This document shows positions 6,368-13,698 of a stretch of 24,321 nt of DNA, piece by piece. Source of the stretch: Bacteroidales bacterium (lineage in GTDB: Bacteria; Bacteroidota; Bacteroidia; Bacteroidales; WCHB1-69); assembly GCA_016285615.1 (NCBI GenBank), contig JAEERB010000019.1, positions 1 through 24,321 on the forward strand, given 5' to 3'. Position 1 is the first letter of the stretch. Every line of letters begins with the position of its first letter. A program made the position numbers and the translations under genes. The notes beneath the pieces are model-generated. The model was not told the DNA's origin and did not search any database. It was given only the letters and a program-made list of their open reading frames with translations.

Positions 6368-8494
6368 TCAGAAATATTTTTCATCCGCAATCTCTCTATT
6401 TTCAATACCTACCGCAATTCGCAAGAATCCCAATTCGGCAGTAGAATGCACTGGGATTTGTTGTTGGCGGCAATATTGTCGCCATTTTTCGCAGTAATAT
6501 GGCGTATTGCTGCCGTCAAGAACGACATGCTTAAAATTGAGAGCCGCCGCCACTTTTTCAGGCGAAGCCTGCGGACTATGACACAACACCAGATAATCAA
6601 CCTGCGGCGGATTAGCTGTCGGGTAGAGCCACTGACCTCGTTCTAACAAATAGAGCGTAACATTTTGAAAACGAATAAATTGTCCCACTTTAGCAAAAGA
6701 TCCATCCATAAAGAGCGCCTCTTGCAATGCAACAGGGCGACTCCTCAAGCGTGACTGTCGCTCATGATTCTTGATATTAAAGTTGTAATCACCGCTGCCA
6801 GGCCATATAGCACTGTCGGCCAACAATATGCCATCACTACCATCCTGAAAACTAATAGCTGTATTTTTATTTATTTGATACACAATCAATTCTTGTTTAT
6901 TTGACTGCTGATACTTATCGTATAAGATGGTTAGTGGCAAAAGCGCACACGCCGCCAAGCCCACCCATAATGCAGGTTTGCGCGCCGTTTTGAAAAAGAA
7001 TACTAGCATCAAAATGGCCAAATAAATCAACAGCACTTGCGGCAAATCCAGCTTAAGATTGTCGCTGACGGCACCTGGCAGTTCGTTGATCCAGCCTATC
7101 ATGCTGTTCATACTCTTTATCTCAAATCCGAGAATATAGCCCACAAAGGTTGCCAATGTCGGCCAGAATGATACCGCCAACAAGGCCACGCCCGTCACCA
7201 CCACCGCAAACGACAAAGCAATGACCGACAGGTTAGCCAACAGGAAAGAGTTGGGGAACTGTCCGAAACAGTGCACCGATACAGGGAAGGTAGTCAACTG
7301 CGCCGCCAGTGATACTGACGCCAACTCGTTGAAATACTTGCCCGTACGGGTTCGCGGTTTTAGCCATGACGCTATCTTTGGTTGGAAGATGACAATGCCG
7401 AATACCGCCAGATAACTCAATTGGAAGCCCGTTTCAAACAAAAGTAACGGATTTATTATCAGCAAGATAAAAAGCGACGCATACAAACTGTGGAATATGT
7501 CGGTAGGACGACGAAGAAGTCCCCCTAATGCGACGAAGGTAAACATAGTGGCCGCGCGCGTCACCGAAGGCGAAAGGCCGGTAATATGCGCATAAAGCCA
7601 AATAAAACCCACCAACAAGAGGGCTTTCGCATAGCGGGAACGACGATACCAATCTAACGGTTTTAGTAAGAAATTGAGAATCATATAGATAATGCCGACA
7701 TGCATTCCTGACACACACAAGATGTGGTTCACGCCCGCCGACGCATAGCGTGCACGAAGATCGGGCTCCATAGTCTCATCGTTGCCAAGCAGAATGGCCG
7801 TAATGACTGCATATTCATCGCCAGCCACACCAGCCAGCGCAAACTGTCGTGAGAAGTACTGCTGCAGCTGGTACGACTTCGCCCTCAGCCAATGCACGTG
7901 GCCACTGTCTATTTTCTGCCACTGACATGCAGGCACATAGCCAGTGAAATACACCCCCTTGCGGCGCATAAATGCCCTGTAGTCAAAAGCATCGGGATTT
8001 TTAGGCGGCTCGATATCTTTTATCTGACTGTTAATCAATATTCTATCTCCATATCGTAACTGTGCGGCTGCCGAGTCGCGGGCCACATAGAGCATACACG
8101 GCTGTAAAATGGTCGTATCCTCCAACGACTTTTCGAGTAACACCCTCATCTTCACACTTTTGGCACGCACTTCGGGCGGCTCCTGAATGGTGACAACATA
8201 CTGGCGGTTTTGTTTGACATAATGCTCCAATGAGGAAGAGAATGTGGGCGTCAATCGGAATTTTGTCAGTCCAAAGCCGACAAACAGCGCAGCCAGCAGC
8301 ACTCCCATGCCCGCCGTCCACTGCCATTGATAGGTTGTTTTGTGGTATATGACACTCGAAAGAATACAAAAACAGGCAGAGGATACCAACGCCATAATGG
8401 GAGTTACGGAGGACAAAGTGCCGGAATAGGCCAGCAAAATGCCCAAAATAAGAAATATTAACACCCTGAAAATCGGATATTTGCGATAATCCAT
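6368..8494 (-). CDS. comEC: ComEC/Rec2-type DNA-uptake channel
   Basis: The 708-residue integral membrane protein matches ComEC, the inner-membrane channel through which single-stranded DNA enters during transformation. Residues 1 to about 200 are an N-terminal membrane plus OB-like domain (DUF4131 type). The competence helices follow, with AILLGNDETMEPDLRARYAS and the signature VNHILCVSGMHVGIIYMILN. Several further helices end near residue 510. The last 190 residues resemble a degenerate metallo-beta-lactamase-like domain (VDYLVLCHSP), lacking the HxHxDH metal motif of Gram-positive ComEC; a reduced C-terminus is common in Bacteroidetes members, so this need not be damage. The start is ATG 8494; a longer reading uses TTG at 8512. 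Whether the cell is competent cannot be read here, as no other com gene is in the window. Confidence 0.9.
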   Translation of the reverse strand: MDYRKYPIFRVLIFLILGILLAYSGTLSSVTPIMALVSSACFCILSSVIYHKTTYQWQWTAGMGVLLAALFVGFGLTKFRLTPTFSSSLEHYVKQNRQYVVTIQEPPEVRAKSVKMRVLLEKSLEDTTILQPCMLYVARDSAAAQLRYGDRILINSQIKDIEPPKNPDAFDYRAFMRRKGVYFTGYVPACQWQKIDSGHVHWLRAKSYQLQQYFSRQFALAGVAGDEYAVITAILLGNDETMEPDLRARYASAGVNHILCVSGMHVGIIYMILNFLLKPLDWYRRSRYAKALLLVGFIWLYAHITGLSPSVTRAATMFTFVALGGLLRRPTDIFHSLYASLFILLIINPLLLFETGFQLSYLAVFGIVIFQPKIASWLKPRTRTGKYFNELASVSLAAQLTTFPVSVHCFGQFPNSFLLANLSVIALSFAVVVTGVALLAVSFWPTLATFVGYILGFEIKSMNSMIGWINELPGAVSDNLKLDLPQVLLIYLAILMLVFFFKTARKPALWVGLAACALLPLTILYDKYQQSNKQELIVYQINKNTAISFQDGSDGILLADSAIWPGSGDYNFNIKNHERQSRLRSRPVALQEALFMDGSFAKVGQFIRFQNVTLYLLERGQWLYPTANPPQVDYLVLCHSPQASPEKVAAALNFKHVVLDGSNTPYYCEKWRQYCRQQQIPVHSTAELGFLRIAVGIENREIADEKYF

Positions 8495-8509
8495 CGTAAT
8501 GAGTTTCCT

Positions 8510-8517
8510 CAAATTTA
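8510..8517 (-). promoter_or_regulatory. Candidate -7 element of comEC
   Basis: TAAATTTG on the minus strand fits TAnnTTTG and lies 15 bases before the ATG at 8494. No -33 box was found, so this is tentative. A mirrored TATCTTTG on the plus strand at 8532-8539 forms a partial inverted repeat with it (CCTCAAA / TTTGAGG). Confidence 0.4.
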
Positions 8518-8576
8518 AATAAATAATGGATTATCTTTGAGGAGTAAAAAAAGTTTTGCTAACTATGCCAGCCGAC

Positions 8577-9059
8577 TTACTTGAACTTCACGAAGGAGAC
8601 ATGGCCAATAGCCACTCCTTGGGATGGTACGACACGAAGAATATAGCTTCCTGACGGCAACGACGATACAACTATTTGGAACAATCCTTTGGCGGATACT
8701 TGTTGATGCTCCAGCACCAACTTTCCAGTATTGTCATATACTTCAAAAAAGCATTCAACATACTTAGAGTCACCCGTTTGCACAAACAATCTATCGACAA
8801 CAGGATTAGGAAAAACTTGCAGTTGTGAAGAGAACACAAACGGCTTTACACCTGTCGTAGTGGTTGTTGTACCGCCCTGTGCACCGCCAGAAAGTGTGCC
8901 ATTCTCGTGGGTGGCCACAAAAATGCAGGGCTCGCCGATGGTCACACTCATGCGCGCATCGGAGACACTGCCCGTAGCAACAGTCATCTGGTCCAGCGAC
9001 TGCGCTTGTGTTAGCATCAGCAGCGACAAACAGCACAATATCAAACCAAAGTGTTTCAT
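8577..9059 (-). CDS. Small secreted protein with a type IX secretion (Por) C-terminal sorting domain
   Basis: The 160-residue protein has a signal peptide (1-20, ending TQAQ/S). A short segment at 21-63 (VATGSVSDARMSVTIGEP, then GTLSGGAQGG) follows the SVSxTIGEP...GxxxQG pattern seen in many Bacteroidetes surface proteins. Next come a six-threonine linker and a type A sorting domain at about 79-160: VFPNPVVDRLFV, VYDNTGKLV, LPSGSYILRV and the terminal FVKFK. Such domains direct proteins across the outer membrane through the type IX system, where they are cleaved and often attached to A-LPS. The cargo is unusually small. ATG 9059 is preferred over TTG 9074 because the latter coincides with the expected transcription start from the -7 box at 9080-9087. 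Function of the cargo is unknown. Confidence 0.85.
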   Translation of the reverse strand: MKHFGLILCCLSLLMLTQAQSLDQMTVATGSVSDARMSVTIGEPCIFVATHENGTLSGGAQGGTTTTTTGVKPFVFSSQLQVFPNPVVDRLFVQTGDSKYVECFFEVYDNTGKLVLEHQQVSAKGLFQIVVSSLPSGSYILRVVPSQGVAIGHVSFVKFK

Positions 9060-9079
9060 CTCTATTTTGTTCAATGGTG

Positions 9080-9087
9080 CAAAGATA
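9080..9087 (-). promoter_or_regulatory. -7 promoter element of the small T9SS cargo gene
   Basis: TATCTTTG on the minus strand is an exact -7 match, 20 bases before the ATG at 9059. Confidence 0.6.
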
Positions 9088-9185
9088 CACTATTTTATGT
9101 AATGCCATGTTTCTTATCTATTCAACTATATATCAAATGTTTACAAATAAATATTCTCCTATCGGCAAAAATTGTCAGCTCTAAA

Positions 9186-9216
9186 TTTTGAGTTTAGAAA
9201 AAAAGTTGTATTTTTG
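9186..9216 (+). promoter_or_regulatory. Promoter of tRNA-Cys
   Basis: A -33 TTTTG (9186-9190) and a -7 TATTTTTG (9209-9216) are separated by 18 bases, a full match to the Bacteroidetes promoter. The tRNA 5' end lies 10 bases downstream. Confidence 0.75.
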
Positions 9217-9226
9217 CAGCCTCAAA

Positions 9227-9297
9227 GGTCTCTTGGCCGAGTGGCTAGGCACTGGTCTGCAAAACCAGGTACTCCAGTTCGAGTCTGGAAGAGACCT
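9227..9297 (+). tRNA. tRNA-Cys (anticodon GCA)
   Basis: The 71-base cloverleaf is complete. The acceptor GGTCTCT (9227-9233) pairs with AGAGACC (9290-9296). The anticodon stem CTGGT/ACCAG encloses the loop CTGCAAA with anticodon GCA at 9259-9261. The T arm TCCAG/CTGGA encloses TTCGAGT. The discriminator base is T (9297), the known identity element of cysteine tRNAs. CCA is not encoded and must be added by the nucleotidyltransferase. The gene is transcribed alone, between its own promoter and terminator. Confidence 0.97.
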
Positions 9298-9300
9298 CCG

Positions 9301-9334
9301 AAAAAATCCATTGCAGAGTTGTAATGGATTTTTT
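9301..9334 (+). terminator. Terminator of tRNA-Cys
   Basis: AAAAAATCCATT (9301-9312) pairs perfectly with AATGGATTTTTT (9323-9334) around a 10-base loop, giving a stem ending in a seven-T run. It begins four bases after the tRNA. Confidence 0.85.
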
Positions 9335-9346
9335 TGCTTTTATGAT

Positions 9347-9379
9347 GTTCTTTTTCTTTGCTGCGCCAAAGAAAAGAAC
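9347..9379. repeat. Dispersed hairpin repeat, copy 2
   Basis: GTTCTTTTTCTTTG (9347-9360) pairs with CAAAGAAAAGAAC (9367-9379), loop CTGCGC. The left arm is identical to copy 1 at 169-182 and the right arm differs at one base, although the copies lie 9 kb apart in unrelated contexts. Confidence 0.7.
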
Positions 9380-9697
9380 CAAAACAGCGAGTGAGTGAGT
9401 GCAGAGAATGCTTGCATTCTTTGCCGAACGTGAGCTGTTTATTTAAAAGAAAGGCGTTAGCGCTACGCAAACGGATGCTAATGCGCTTTCTGTTGTTGCT
9501 TATTGAAAGGACAAACCTCGATATTCAAGAACCCCGTTTAGGGGTTCCCGCTCGGTAGCCAGGGGTTGAGGTCGCACAGCGGCCGATACCCCTAGTGGGA
9601 TGCGTTAACGTATCCCATCGCGGCGCCACGATAATTGTGCAACGAAGCAAATTGGAAATGCGCCGCGAAAGGACACACAAGTGCAAACGAAGCGAGT
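9380..9697. repeat. Gene-free array of consecutive hairpins after tRNA-Cys
   Basis: I see no gene here; the stretch is a chain of stem-loops. AGAATGC/GCATTCT (9405-9420). GAAAGGCGTTAGC (9449-9461) with 9477-9490. GAACCCC/GGGGTTC (9529-9547). AGGGGT (9561-9566) with ACCCCT (9588-9593), enclosing GGTCGC/GCGGCC with loop ACA. TGGGAT (9596-9601) with ATCCCA (9612-9617), whose interior is itself almost palindromic. TCGCGGCGC (9618-9626) with GCGCCGCGA (9660-9668). Counting the hairpin at 9347-9379 there are seven in about 320 bases. It may be a composite of dispersed palindromic repeats or a structured RNA; sequence alone does not decide. The next gene converges on it from the right. Confidence 0.6.
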
Positions 9698-10909
9698 TTA
9701 ATCCAAATTAATCACCTCTGGGTGATCATAAACATACTTTATATCGAACACAAAAATATACTCATTAACTACATCCTTAATTTGAATTGGTAACATTAGT
9801 TTTACAACACCCTCATAGCTTGTTGGATCAGGCTGATTTCCCAACACCCCTTCCATTAACCAGTCTATTTTATGATAAATAGACTTGACTCCCCACTCTT
9901 TTCCATCTTCGTCATAATACACATTATCAATAGGATAAATCATATCTTGAATTTTGGCATCTTTTATAATCGTCGTTGCTGGTTGATCGCCCTCTCGTTG
10001 TGAATATTTAATTCCTTTATGCATTATTTTTGATGTGTTTCCTTCCATATCAATAAAAGCAGCCTCATTCCATATTACTTTGAAAGAATTATCCGAAATA
10101 TTCTTTAATTCAAAAGAGAATCCTTTGCTATCACCAAGAATAACTATTGATAAAATATTATCTTCATACCAATATTTTGCAACAAAATTATTCTTAGAAG
10201 TTTCGTCAATGATTTGCGTCTTACCATATCTGATTTCAGGATTATCTGGTTTTTCAACCTGTTTTAACGACGATACATAATGACCTGAAAGAGCCTCAAA
10301 AAAACAACCCAGTTCATAACCTAATACATCATATTGTTGTTGTTGTAAGGTTCTATCATTTCTTAATATATATATAAATGTTTTAACATTTGCAGAACCT
10401 AATTCACTTTTACCAATGATAATATCAACAATGGTATAAGTATCTTTTACCCTAGGATGTCTCAGCGTTTTTCCAACCTTTGATTTTTTATATGCATCAA
10501 AGGGTTCAACAAAGTACAGAGGTATATTTTCTATTGTAGGCTTTTCTTTTCCAGACCACAATCCAAAAACTCTTTTTTCGTATGCAACTACTTTTATTTT
10601 TTCAGTTTTATCAGGCGAAACCATAAAAATGGTAATTTCAGCATTATCAATACCATAATCAAAAACACTATGCATGATTTTCGTTATTATATACTCTTTC
10701 CCTATTTGATTCAAAACACGGTCACTCTTATAATATACGGATTCTTCTGGTGTTATTGCCTGTCTGAATCTCACTTTTTCGCCAACATATTGTTGATAAT
10801 CAGCCGCTTTATCTTGTACTTTAAAACCAAAATAAGGGTTAGTATCCAACGAGAATGTTGGCAGAACTACTAATAACATTATAGCCAATAACAGGAAAGA
10901 CTTTTTCAT
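9698..10909 (-). CDS. Exported protein of unknown function, A/T-rich
   Basis: I do not recognise this 403-residue protein. Residues 1-20 (MKKSFLLLAIMLLVVLPTFS) form a signal peptide without a lipobox cysteine, so a periplasmic or surface location is likely. The rest has no membrane helix and alternates short beta-type segments. Residues about 265-335 (FELKNISDNSFKVIWNEAAF, then MHKGIKY and YPIDNVYY) look like a compact beta-sandwich of the kind found in bacterial exported proteins. The gene is much more A/T-rich in codon choice than lpdA or comEC, and it lies between a hairpin array and the lpdA promoter region, which suggests acquisition. It has its own -7 box at 10956-10963 and no partner on its strand. 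ATG 10909 gives a good signal peptide. Confidence 0.8.
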   Translation of the reverse strand: MKKSFLLLAIMLLVVLPTFSLDTNPYFGFKVQDKAADYQQYVGEKVRFRQAITPEESVYYKSDRVLNQIGKEYIITKIMHSVFDYGIDNAEITIFMVSPDKTEKIKVVAYEKRVFGLWSGKEKPTIENIPLYFVEPFDAYKKSKVGKTLRHPRVKDTYTIVDIIIGKSELGSANVKTFIYILRNDRTLQQQQYDVLGYELGCFFEALSGHYVSSLKQVEKPDNPEIRYGKTQIIDETSKNNFVAKYWYEDNILSIVILGDSKGFSFELKNISDNSFKVIWNEAAFIDMEGNTSKIMHKGIKYSQREGDQPATTIIKDAKIQDMIYPIDNVYYDEDGKEWGVKSIYHKIDWLMEGVLGNQPDPTSYEGVVKLMLPIQIKDVVNEYIFVFDIKYVYDHPEVINLD

Positions 10910-10955
10910 AATTATTACTCTATCAATGATTTTTTACATAAAAAGATTCGGGATT

Positions 10956-10963
10956 CAAAAATA
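10956..10963 (-). promoter_or_regulatory. -7 promoter element of the unknown exported protein gene
   Basis: TATTTTTG on the minus strand matches the -7 consensus and lies about 46 bases before the ATG at 10909. The rest of the 260-base gap up to lpdA shows only the lpdA promoter. Confidence 0.55.
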
Positions 10964-11104
10964 CATCTTTTTCGAATAGAGAATTAATCAAATTCCAGTA
11001 TCGCAAACTCATTTTCAATTCCTTTGCGCACTGAATGTGCTTAGAATGAAGAATTCGCTGGTTTCAACATGCCCAACCACTTTGTTCTCATTATAAATTG
11101 TCAA

Positions 11105-11135
11105 TTGTAAATTGTACATTTTCTTTGTACTTTTG
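11105..11135 (+). promoter_or_regulatory. Promoter of lpdA
   Basis: A TTG at 11105-11107 and TACTTTTG at 11128-11135 are 20 bases apart and fit the -33/-7 consensus. The ATG at 11170 lies 34 bases downstream, which rules out the longer in-frame reading from 11098. Confidence 0.6.
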
Positions 11136-11169
11136 CGCTTTCATTTTAAAACTCAAAAAAAATACAGAT

Positions 11170-12564
11170 ATGAATTACGATTTGATAGTTATTGGCAGCG
11201 GTCCTGGCGGCTATGTGGCAGCCATCCGTGCCAGCCAGCTGAACATGAAAGTGGCCATTGTGGAACGCGCCGAACTGGGCGGCATCTGCCTCAACTGGGG
11301 CTGCATTCCTACCAAGGCCCTGCTGAAATCAGCCCAAGTGTATAAATATACCCAACATGCCGCCGACTACGGCATCCAGATTGAAGGCACCGCCACCGCC
11401 AACTTCGAGGCTGTGGTGAAACGGAGCCGCACAGTTGCCGAAACTATGAGCAAGGGCGTGCAATTCCTGCTCAAGAAGAACAATGTGGAAGTGATTGCCG
11501 GCTTTGGCAAAGTGCTGCCCGGCAAAAAGGTGGAAGTGACTCGCTCCGACGGCACCGTCGAAGTGTTCGAAGCCAACCACATCATCCTGGCTACGGGCGC
11601 CCGCTCACGCCAACTGCCCCACATCCAACAGGATGGCAAGAAAATCATCGGCTACCGTGAAGCCCTCACCCTTCCACAACAACCTGAGACGATGGTCGTT
11701 ATGGGCTCTGGCGCCATCGGCAGTGAGTTGGCCTACTTCTACGCCACCATGGGCACCAAAGTAACCATCGTGGAATACCTGCCCAACCTGGTTCCCGTAG
11801 AAGACGAGGAAATCTCGAAGCAACTGGAACGCGCCTTCCGCAAAGCTGGCATCAAGGTGATGACCGCCGCTGCCGTTGAGAGTGTGGACACCACTGGCGA
11901 CGGCTGCAAAGTGACTGTCAAGGACAGCAAAGAGAAAATCACTGAAATAGAGTGCGATATCGTACTGTCGGCTGTCGGCGTGCAGACCAACATCGAAGGT
12001 ATCGGCCTCGAGGAGTGCAACATTGCCGTTGAACGTGGCAAAGTGGTAGTGGACGACTTCTATCGCACCAACTGCGACGGCGTCTATGCCATCGGCGACA
12101 TTGTACATGGTCCTGCCCTGGCACATGTGGCCTCACACGAAGCGCTCATCTGCGTAGAAAAAATCGCTGGTTTGAACCCCAAACCGCTGAATTACAAAAA
12201 TATCCCTGGCTGCACCTACACCTCGCCCGAAATCGCTTCGGTGGGCATGACCGAAAAGGCCGCCCTCGAGCAAGGTCGCGAGATACTGGTCGGCAAGTTC
12301 CCCTTCACCGCTTCGGGCAAAGCCACCGCTGCAGGCAACCGCGACGGTATGGTGAAGGTCATTTTCGACAAGAATAGCGGCGAATGGCTGGGCTGTCACC
12401 TCATCGGCGAGAATGTCACCGAGATGATCTCTGGCGTGGTCATCGCCCGTGAAAAAGGTGTTACAGGTCGCGAGGTGATCGAGGCCGTGCACCCGCACCC
12501 CACCCTCTCAGAAGCTATTATGGAAGCTGCCGCCAACGCTTACGGCGAAGCTGTTCATATCTAA
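11170..12564 (+). CDS. lpdA: Dihydrolipoyl dehydrogenase
   Basis: The 464-residue flavoenzyme reoxidises dihydrolipoamide with NAD+; it is the E3 component of 2-oxo-acid dehydrogenases and the L protein of glycine cleavage. The FAD site is VIGSGPGGYVAA at residues 7-18. The redox disulfide is C40-LNWG-C45 in GGICLNWGCIPTKALL. The NAD site is GSGAIGSELAYF, and the second FAD motif is YAIGDIVHGPALAHVASHEA. The interface base pair is H443 and E448 in HPHPTLSEA. The length is normal. No E1, E2 or glycine-cleavage gene is adjacent, so its complex partners are encoded elsewhere. It is transcribed from the promoter at 11105-11135 and followed by a strong hairpin, so it is probably monocistronic. Confidence 0.96.
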   Translation: MNYDLIVIGSGPGGYVAAIRASQLNMKVAIVERAELGGICLNWGCIPTKALLKSAQVYKYTQHAADYGIQIEGTATANFEAVVKRSRTVAETMSKGVQFLLKKNNVEVIAGFGKVLPGKKVEVTRSDGTVEVFEANHIILATGARSRQLPHIQQDGKKIIGYREALTLPQQPETMVVMGSGAIGSELAYFYATMGTKVTIVEYLPNLVPVEDEEISKQLERAFRKAGIKVMTAAAVESVDTTGDGCKVTVKDSKEKITEIECDIVLSAVGVQTNIEGIGLEECNIAVERGKVVVDDFYRTNCDGVYAIGDIVHGPALAHVASHEALICVEKIAGLNPKPLNYKNIPGCTYTSPEIASVGMTEKAALEQGREILVGKFPFTASGKATAAGNRDGMVKVIFDKNSGEWLGCHLIGENVTEMISGVVIAREKGVTGREVIEAVHPHPTLSEAIMEAAANAYGEAVHI

Positions 12565-12585
12565 ACACTTAGAACAACATCTTTC

Positions 12586-12614
12586 AAGGGACGCGCTGCC
12601 ACGGCGTGTCCCTT
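12586..12614 (+). terminator. Strong hairpin after lpdA
   Basis: A 13-bp stem (12586-12598 with 12602-12614, two G-U pairs) closes on a three-base loop and is followed by CATTTTAAT. It starts 22 bases after the lpdA stop and probably terminates most lpdA transcripts. The prmC ATG is 25 bases further on, so some read-through may supply prmC, for which no promoter was found. Confidence 0.75.
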
Positions 12615-12638
12615 CATTTTAATCTAAAAACCAACATT

Positions 12639-13502
12639 ATGGCAACCTACGCCGACTTGTCGCACCAATTTTCCGACGCCCTCCAGCCGTTGTACGAAGA
12701 GGCGGAAATCCGCGGCATCTTCCGTATGTATGCCGAAAAAAAATGGCATCTGCCCTCCTATCTGCTCTACTTAAACATCCATGACAGTGTAGATGCGCAA
12801 CGGCAGGCCGAAACCGCCAGCGATTTGCAGCGGCTGAAGACTGGCGAACCCATCCAATATGTTATCGGCGTCACCGACTTTTACGGCTTGGAACTGGCCG
12901 TCAACCCGTCGGTGCTCATCCCACGCCCCGAAACGGAAGAACTGGTTGGCCTCATCATCTACGAGAACAAAGAACAACAGCCATTACGCATCCTAGACCT
13001 CGGCACGGGCAGTGGCGCCATTGCCATCGCTTTGGCTAAAAAGTTGGTTCACAGCCATATTAGCGCCACCGATTTCTCCCCGGAGGCCTTACAGACTGCC
13101 CAAGCCAATGCCCGTCAACATAACGCTGACATCACATGGCTTCACGACAACATGCTGCACCCCAACTACAGCCAACTGGGCACCTACGACATCATTGTGA
13201 GCAACCCGCCCTACATTCCCTTGGACGAAAAGCCGACGCTGCACACTAATGTCAGGGAGCACGAGCCCGGCAGTGCGTTGTTCGTCCCTAATGACGACCC
13301 GCTGCTGTTCTACAAGGCCATTGCCGACATTGGCCAGCACTGCTTGTGCAACGGAGGCAAAATCTACATGGAAACGCATCACCTTTTCCACAAAGAACTT
13401 GGCCAACTCTTCACGACATGCGGATACCAAAATGTACGGTCGTTGAAAGATATTAATGAAAGAGACAGGTTTATGAGTGGAGAGTGGAGAGATGAGAGAT
13501 GA
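12639..13502 (+). CDS. prmC: Peptide chain release factor N5-glutamine methyltransferase
   Basis: The 287-residue class I methyltransferase modifies the GGQ glutamine of release factors RF1 and RF2, improving termination. An N-terminal helical domain contains PIQYVIGVTDFYGLELAV, and IPRPETEEL follows. The SAM site is DLGTGSGAIAIAL at residues 120-132. The substrate-binding NPPY motif is at 189-192 within SNPPYIP. Length is typical. The start at 12639 is the only ATG close to the family N-terminus; the longer reading would run back through the lpdA terminator hairpin. The last codons and the TGA stop lie inside a 7-bp tandem repeat (GAGAGAT), so the final residues WRDER are repeat-encoded and not family-conserved. 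Confidence 0.94.
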   Translation: MATYADLSHQFSDALQPLYEEAEIRGIFRMYAEKKWHLPSYLLYLNIHDSVDAQRQAETASDLQRLKTGEPIQYVIGVTDFYGLELAVNPSVLIPRPETEELVGLIIYENKEQQPLRILDLGTGSGAIAIALAKKLVHSHISATDFSPEALQTAQANARQHNADITWLHDNMLHPNYSQLGTYDIIVSNPPYIPLDEKPTLHTNVREHEPGSALFVPNDDPLLFYKAIADIGQHCLCNGGKIYMETHHLFHKELGQLFTTCGYQNVRSLKDINERDRFMSGEWRDER

Positions 13503-13528
13503 GAGATGAGAGATGAGAGATGAGAGAT
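13487..13528. repeat. Heptanucleotide tandem repeat (GAGAGAT x6) spanning the prmC stop codon
   Basis: Six perfect copies of GAGAGAT run from 13487 to 13528, preceded by one degenerate unit (GAGAGTG, 13480-13486) and followed by a partial unit. The prmC TGA is at 13500-13502, inside copies 2 and 3. The unit is not a multiple of three, so copy-number change shifts the frame. Each unit carries one TGA, so every frame meets a stop within three units. Confidence 0.9.
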
Positions 13529-13580
13529 GAGAAGTTAAGAATTGTTGAGGTGTTGATTGTTTAATTGTTTAATTGTTGAA

Positions 13581-13632
13581 GTCATTCCGATGCGGTGGTT
13601 GAGCTTGTCGAAACTACCGCTGAAGGAATCTC
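13581..13632. repeat. Palindromic dispersed element, copy 1 (GTCATTCC...GGAATCTC)
   Basis: Outer ends ATTCC (13584-13588) and GGAAT (13625-13629) are complementary. Inside, GCGGTGGTT (13592-13600) pairs with AACTACCGC (13612-13620), one G-U, around a core containing GAGCTTGTCGAA. The same boundary words and a GAGCCTGTCGAA core occur at 16795-16873. No gene lies between prmC and the barrel gene; the rest of that gap is low-complexity (a TTGTTTAA-type repeat at about 13555-13578). Confidence 0.6.
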
Positions 13633-13676
13633 TTTGTTCTTTGATTTTTGAAATTTGAATTCTGAATTCTGAATTT

Positions 13677-13695
13677 CTTTTGATTTCATCAAAAG
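13677..13695. promoter_or_regulatory. Hairpin or operator overlapping the barrel-gene promoter
   Basis: CTTTTGAT (13677-13684) and ATCAAAAG (13688-13695) form a perfect 8-bp inverted repeat around TTC. It ends three bases before the -7 box at 13699 and covers the region where a -33 element would lie. It could be a repressor or activator site, or chance in A/T-rich DNA. Confidence 0.35.
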
Positions 13696-13698
13696 TTG

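Noticed and set aside
6368..8494. comEC as a truncated pseudogene
   Set aside because: The frame is intact and a reduced C-terminal domain without metal ligands is common in Bacteroidetes members.
8532..8539. Plus-strand TATCTTTG as a promoter
   Set aside because: It would transcribe antisense into the small type IX cargo gene, has no -33 box, and mirrors the comEC -7 element; probably part of a short inverted repeat.
9188..9394. Open frames crossing the tRNA-Cys gene on both strands
   Set aside because: The tRNA cloverleaf, promoter and terminator fully explain this stretch.
9227..10909. tRNA-Cys as an attachment site of an integrated island
   Set aside because: No integrase gene is present and I did not see a second copy of the tRNA 3' end in the window. 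The A/T-rich neighbour alone is not enough.
13487..13528. A CRISPR-like repeat
   Set aside because: Units are seven bases, contiguous and without spacers; this is a simple tandem repeat.
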